DNA of 11,901 nucleotides. Source: Microbacteriaceae bacterium. GTDB taxonomy: Bacteria > Actinomycetota > Actinomycetes > Actinomycetales > Microbacteriaceae. The stretch covers positions 1 to 11,901 of the forward strand of contig JAGIAU010000048.1 of NCBI GenBank assembly GCA_017744755.1. Reading direction: 5' to 3'. Position 1 is the stretch's first letter. Every line of letters begins with the position of its first letter. Shown here piece by piece: positions 7,877 to 11,901 of this stretch. The translations under genes were made by a program, and so were the position numbers. The notes beneath the pieces are model-generated. The model made no database searches and was not told the origin of the DNA. It worked only from the letters and a program-made list of their open reading frames with translations.

Positions 7877-7932
7877 CGCGGAGCCCTGGCGCGTCGTGCC
7901 GCATTCCCGGCATCAATGGGGACAGCGCAAGC

Positions 7933-7946
7933 CGGTCGTACGACCG
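7933..7946. promoter_or_regulatory. Perfect 14-bp palindrome, candidate operator 2
   Basis: CGGTCGTACGACCG is fully self-complementary, 55 bp before the surface protein start codon. It differs in sequence from the first palindrome, so if both are protein sites they may be read by different regulators or by a relaxed one. As RNA it could also form a short hairpin in the leader if transcription begins upstream. Confidence 0.45.
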
Positions 7947-7988
7947 CACCCGAAGCGGCCTGGCAGACGCTATGCCGACCGCACGCTC

Positions 7989-7995
7989 AAGGGGG
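7989..7995 (+). promoter_or_regulatory. Ribosome binding site of the surface protein gene
   Basis: AAGGGGG lies 5 nt before the GTG at 8001 and supports that codon as start, since the basic n-region of a signal peptide follows immediately. The ATG at 8008 is in a different frame. Confidence 0.65.
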
Positions 7996-8000
7996 AAACC

Positions 8001-11000
8001 GTGACCCATGCACGCCGCTCGACCGCCCGACCGCACCGCACGGCCCTCCGCGGACGCCTCGCCGCGCTGCTCGCGCTGACCATCGCGCTCGCCGGCGGCG
8101 GCACCGCACCGGCGGCGGTCGCGGCGCCGGGGGACCTCGGCGTGAGCATCGACTTCGTCAGCGCGGACTCGCCGTTCGCCCCGATCGACTCCCTCGCCGC
8201 GACGATCCTGAGCGGGGACAGCAACGCCGGCGCGAACAACTACAACTTCCGGTACAACGTCGGCTACACCTGCGGCCCGGTCGCCTGCACGGACGTCGAG
8301 ATCCACATCGCCCCGCAGCCGCTCGATCCCGCCTATTCGTACTACCGCTTCGCCGTGTACCAGAGCACGAGCCTCCCCGCGGGCGCGACGATCGCCCCCG
8401 GCGGGAGCGCGACGGCCGGCTACACGATCCGGCTCGGCGATCTCGCGCCGAGCACGAGCGGGAGCTTCCAGATGCTCTATCGCTACCAGCAGCGGCAGCC
8501 GGGGAGCGACCCCGCCTCGTTCTTCCCCGACGGCACCGCGATCCCGGCGACCGCGACGATCTCCGCGGCGGGGCTCGACCCGGTCACGGCGAGCGACAGC
8601 ATCGTCTGGCACATCGTCACCCCGGACCCCGGCGTCCGGATCGTCGCCGGGAACGCACGCATCGGCGTTCCGTATACGTACACCTACTACATGTCGGCGG
8701 GATGCCAGTGGGTGCGTTCCACCGCCGGTCATGGCGAGCCGGGGAAGCTGTGCGCCGCCGACTACCTCGTCACGGCGCAGCTGCCGGCAGGAGCGGTCAT
8801 CCAGAGCGCGAGCGACGGCGGCATCGTCGATCCGGTGGCGAACACGGTCACCTGGTCCGCTGCCGGCCGCGGCGCGGCGATCGGCTGGGGCCCGCTGAAC
8901 AGTCTCGGCTCGCCGCGCACCGTCACGGTCGTCTTCCCCGAAGCATCGGTACCGTCGGATCCCGGCGCCTGCATCATCGACGCGTCGACGACGCTGACCG
9001 CCGACCTGACGTACCTCGATGGCGCCGCCAAGTCGGCGACCACGACGGCGACCAATCTGGTGAACGCCTGCGAGCCCTTCGCGCTGGCGAGCCTCGACTA
9101 CAAGGACACCACGACGTCGAACTCCTCCGCGAACCTCGTCGCCCCGAACGGGAACAGCACGGGGACCGTCCTCGGCGGCACCTCGGGCAACTACTGGGAG
9201 GTGCAGGTCAGCAACCGGTCCAACGTCCCCGGCGTCGCCACCATCGTCGACGAGGACCTCGAGCAGGCCGATCTGCCGGTCTATCGCATCTGGACCGACG
9301 CCGGTCCCGCCGACTTCCGGTTCACCCTCGAGGACGTCGTCAGCGGCGACCGCACCGATGCCGAGGCGCTCGGGGTCAGCAACTACCAGGCCCCCGCCGG
9401 AACGCGGATCGTGGCCGCCACGGTCGTGACGGCTCCGATCGCGGGCCCGAACCTCGAGGCGTCGAGCACCCCGAACCGGGTGTCCGCGCACGTGCGCTTC
9501 TACTACACGGTGCCCGCGGACGCTGCCGTCCCGCTGCAGGGCTTCAGCCGGACGAACACCGTGTCCGCGAGCATGCAGTACCCGGACACCGGGCTCGCCG
9601 ACCTCGATCTCGGGACGAGGACGGGGACGGTGACCGTCGCGCCGAGGCCGGCCCGGTTCAGCGCGACGCTGTCGCGGACCTCCGCGGGCGGCGATCCGGT
9701 GCCGGGCGACCTCGTGACCTTCGGGGGACGGGGCACCTCGAGCTCCATCCGAGGCGGCGCGGTCATCGAGCCTCAGTATGTCTTCGCCGCTCCGGCCGGC
9801 TGGACGATCGACTCCGTGGCGGCGCTCCCGCCCGGCGTGACCGCCGGGCCGATCCACGCCGTCACCATCGCCGGGGTCGTCCGGCAGGTCGTGGTGTTCG
9901 AGATCGACCCCGCCGCCATGTCGCCCGCCGTCGCCGACATGAACCAGGCGTGGCCGCTGGTCAGCGTCGTCGCGACACCGACCCCTGCCGTCGTGGCGGG
10001 CTCGGCGAGCCGCGCCGATCTGTACTTCACCGACGCGTCGAACACCTTCAACGAGACGAACGCCGGCTTCGTCTCCGGCGTGGTCGACGCCGACGACCTC
10101 GACGGCGACGGCCTCACCGACGAGCGGTATGCGAACGCCAACGCGTCCGTCCGGATCGGCGTCATCTCCGGCATCGTCGTGACGAAGGAGATCTGCACCG
10201 GCCCCGGTACCGACGAGGGGTGCGTCTGGTCCGCGACCTCGGGGAGCAGCGTGGCCGTGCCGCCCACCGCGACCGATATCCGGTACCGCGTCACGCTGCA
10301 GAACGGACCGACTCCGCTCACGAACGTCGTCGCCTACGACGTGCTCCCGCACCCCGGTGATCACGGGCTGCTGCCGGGAGGGGCGCCGAGAGGCTCCACC
10401 TTCGCCGAGGAGGTGACGTCGATCACGGCGGACCCCGGCGTCCTCCTCGCCTACAGTGCCTCCACCGAGCCGTGCCGCACCGTCGATCCCGCGCTCGTCG
10501 AGCCCGCCTGCACCGACGACTGGGACGAGCCGACGACGGAGATGCTCGCCATCCGCGCGACCGTGGCCTCGCTGGCGGCCGGCCAGCAGGTCCGCTTCTC
10601 CTACGCCGCCGCGGTGCTCGGCAGCCCGGCGGCCGGCGCCCGCGCCTGCAACGCGGTCGCCGTCGTGGCCACAGGGCTCTCCGCGACGGAGACCGCGCCG
10701 GTGTGCGCCGAGATCGTGTCCGCCGATCTGGCGATCTCGGTGCCCGACCGGCTCCCGCTGCAGGAGGATCGCGCGGGACTCGTCCCGTTCGACGTCGTGA
10801 ACAACGGGGGCACCGACGGTGCGCCCGGCACGGTCGAGATCGAGGTCCCGCTCGGCGTCACCGTCACCTCGCTCGACCCCGAGGGCTGGACCTGCGACAC
10901 CGCAGGCGGTGCGACGGCGCCGCTCGAGGGTCCTGCGGTCCTCGCCTGCACGCCGGTGCCGGGCACGCTGCCGCTCGGCGCGCCGCTGCGCCTCGAGCTC

Positions 11001-11901
11001 CCCGTGATCCCGGACGTCATCGCGGACGAGCTCTGCTTCCCGGCGCACGTCGCCGGCACGCTCCACGACCCGGTGCCGGCGAACAACGACGCGGACGCCT
11101 GCTTCGCCTCGCTGCCCTGGGCGCCTGGCATCGCGATCTCGAAGGACGACGGGCGTGCCGCGGCGGCGGTCGGGGACGAGCTGACCTACACCATCCGGGT
11201 GAGCAATCTCCTCGTGGCCGAGACCCTCGGCGGCGCGGTGGTGACCGACACGCTGCCGGACGGGCTCGTCTTCGTCGCCGCCGATCACGGCGGCACCGTG
11301 AGCGGGCAGAACCCCGTGGACGCGTACGGCGACCAGACCGGCGGTACCGTCACCTGGACGCTGCCGGATCTCGGGCCGACCGGGACCCCCGGTCCGGACG
11401 GGGCGGACGGCGCGGGCGCGGCGGGCTCCGCGCTCGACCTCACCGTGACGGTGCGGGTCTCCCCGCTCGCCGATGACGATCTCGTGAACCTCGCCGAGGT
11501 CTCGGTCCCGGATCCGGCCGACACCGCGACGACGCTCGGCGACGAGTCGAGCGACACCGACGGGCTGCGCCTGCTCGGCATCGCGAAGCAGAGCTCGGCG
11601 CCCGTCTCGGGCGTCGACTCCGGTGACGTCGTCGAGTACCGCATCCTCCTCGCCAATGTCGGCACGGCCGCCTTCGACGCCTCGGCACCCGCGACGATCG
11701 TCGACGACCTCGGCGAGGTGCTCGACGATGCGACGCTCGTGCCTGGCTCGGTGCAGCTGTCCGTCGATGCCGGCACGCCGGTCGCCCTGGCCGATCCGGC
11801 GGGCGGACTGCTCGAGTGGAGCGGACCGCTCCCCGTCGGCTCCACGGCGGTCCTCAGCTACCGGGTGCAGGTCCGCGACGACGGCGACGGCGACCACGAG
11901 T
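8001..11901 (+). CDS. Large secreted DUF11-type surface protein (3' end outside window)
   Basis: The frame is open from GTG 8001 to the right edge, at least 1300 residues without a stop. Residues 1-41 are a Sec signal peptide: an Arg/His-rich start, hydrophobic core LAALLALTIALAGGG, and an AVA cleavage site near Ala41. The mature part is Thr/Ser/Val/Gly/Asp-rich with few Lys and scattered paired Cys, as in extracellular beta-sandwich proteins. Visible modules: unassigned beta-rich regions (about 45-690); a calcium-loop-like DADDLDGDGLTDE (696-708); a repeat beginning VVTKEICTGPG with IRYRVTLQNG (about 724-800); an Ig-like segment (about 908-1036); a DUF11 repeat beginning IAISKDDGRAA, with LTYTIRVSNLL and VVTDTLPDGLVFV (about 1042-1172); and a DUF7927-like repeat with VVEYRILLANVGTAAF and LDDATLVPGS (about 1190-1300). 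Such proteins are usually anchored by a C-terminal LPxTG signal or helix; none is visible because the gene is cut. Adhesion or envelope structure is the likely role. Its divergent neighbour may regulate it. Confidence 0.88.
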   Translation, partial: MTHARRSTARPHRTALRGRLAALLALTIALAGGGTAPAAVAAPGDLGVSIDFVSADSPFAPIDSLAATILSGDSNAGANNYNFRYNVGYTCGPVACTDVEIHIAPQPLDPAYSYYRFAVYQSTSLPAGATIAPGGSATAGYTIRLGDLAPSTSGSFQMLYRYQQRQPGSDPASFFPDGTAIPATATISAAGLDPVTASDSIVWHIVTPDPGVRIVAGNARIGVPYTYTYYMSAGCQWVRSTAGHGEPGKLCAADYLVTAQLPAGAVIQSASDGGIVDPVANTVTWSAAGRGAAIGWGPLNSLGSPRTVTVVFPEASVPSDPGACIIDASTTLTADLTYLDGAAKSATTTATNLVNACEPFALASLDYKDTTTSNSSANLVAPNGNSTGTVLGGTSGNYWEVQVSNRSNVPGVATIVDEDLEQADLPVYRIWTDAGPADFRFTLEDVVSGDRTDAEALGVSNYQAPAGTRIVAATVVTAPIAGPNLEASSTPNRVSAHVRFYYTVPADAAVPLQGFSRTNTVSASMQYPDTGLADLDLGTRTGTVTVAPRPARFSATLSRTSAGGDPVPGDLVTFGGRGTSSSIRGGAVIEPQYVFAAPAGWTIDSVAALPPGVTAGPIHAVTIAGVVRQVVVFEIDPAAMSPAVADMNQAWPLVSVVATPTPAVVAGSASRADLYFTDASNTFNETNAGFVSGVVDADDLDGDGLTDERYANANASVRIGVISGIVVTKEICTGPGTDEGCVWSATSGSSVAVPPTATDIRYRVTLQNGPTPLTNVVAYDVLPHPGDHGLLPGGAPRGSTFAEEVTSITADPGVLLAYSASTEPCRTVDPALVEPACTDDWDEPTTEMLAIRATVASLAAGQQVRFSYAAAVLGSPAAGARACNAVAVVATGLSATETAPVCAEIVSADLAISVPDRLPLQEDRAGLVPFDVVNNGGTDGAPGTVEIEVPLGVTVTSLDPEGWTCDTAGGATAPLEGPAVLACTPVPGTLPLGAPLRLELPVIPDVIADELCFPAHVAGTLHDPVPANNDADACFASLPWAPGIAISKDDGRAAAAVGDELTYTIRVSNLLVAETLGGAVVTDTLPDGLVFVAADHGGTVSGQNPVDAYGDQTGGTVTWTLPDLGPTGTPGPDGADGAGAAGSALDLTVTVRVSPLADDDLVNLAEVSVPDPADTATTLGDESSDTDGLRLLGIAKQSSAPVSGVDSGDVVEYRILLANVGTAAFDASAPATIVDDLGEVLDDATLVPGSVQLSVDAGTPVALADPAGGLLEWSGPLPVGSTAVLSYRVQVRDDGDGDHE

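Larger units (their letters stand above)
7759..8000. other. Divergent intergenic region between the LuxR regulator and the surface protein gene
   Basis: A 242-bp gene-free stretch that must carry both promoters. It holds two perfect 14-bp palindromes (annotated separately), an A-rich patch GTGAAAAGCGGGGTTAAAAC (7845-7864) that is the least GC-rich part, and the ribosome binding site of the downstream gene. No convincing -35/-10 pair was found for either gene, so promoter positions are not assigned. Confidence 0.6.

Noticed and set aside
7836..7889. Competing inverted repeats GGCTCC/GGAGCC and CCAGGG/CCCTGG around the first palindrome, suggesting a switch
   Set aside because: The arms are only 6 bp, GC-rich and far apart; such pairs are common by chance at this base composition.
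7821..11897. A 1358-codon open frame on the minus strand opposite the surface protein gene
   Set aside because: Its translation is dominated by Arg, Gly, Asp, Val and Ala with no domain or hydrophobic pattern, as expected for the antisense of a GC-rich gene; the plus frame from 8001 has a ribosome site, signal peptide and recognisable repeats.

Overview
The window is very GC-rich, with strong G/C preference at third codon positions, Shine-Dalgarno and possibly leaderless starts, and gene types common in high-GC Gram-positive bacteria. These include a PadR regulator next to an ABC1 kinase, a zinc-ribbon HExxH peptidase, a MalT/LAL-type LuxR regulator, and a large secreted DUF11-type surface protein. 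I infer an actinobacterium, most plausibly of the family Microbacteriaceae; no rRNA or other taxonomic marker is present to prove this.

Layout, left to right. (1) Positions 3-239 hold the 3' end of an iron(III)-type ABC transporter permease, followed by a possible hairpin terminator. (2) A zinc-ribbon/HExxH metallopeptidase-like protein lies at 340-1440 (or from GTG 331), with a possible leaderless promoter. (3) A two-gene unit, PadR-type repressor (1551-2123) then ABC1/UbiB-like kinase (2131-3852), is preceded by an imperfect palindrome that may be the PadR operator. (4) A 12-helix MFS transporter (3918-5159, TTG start) converges with 7 bp spacing on (5) a large LuxR-family ATP-binding regulator on the minus strand (5167-7758). 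(6) A 242-bp divergent intergenic region carries two perfect 14-bp palindromes whose centres are exactly 70 bp apart. (7) From 8001 to the right edge a reading frame of at least 1300 codons encodes a secreted surface protein with a Sec signal peptide, beta-sandwich-like modules, an Asp-rich Ca-binding-type loop, a DUF11 repeat and a DUF7927-like repeat. It is cut by the window end, so its cell-wall anchor, if any, is not visible.

How they may work together. The clearest functional pairs are PadR with ABC1 kinase (one operon, probably autoregulated) and the LAL regulator with the divergent surface protein, where the palindromes are candidate operators. The other genes look like ordinary housekeeping or accessory genes. 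Both long genes at the right (LuxR and surface protein) have long spurious open frames on the opposite strand because of the high GC content. No tRNA, rRNA, CRISPR array, insertion sequence or phage gene was seen.
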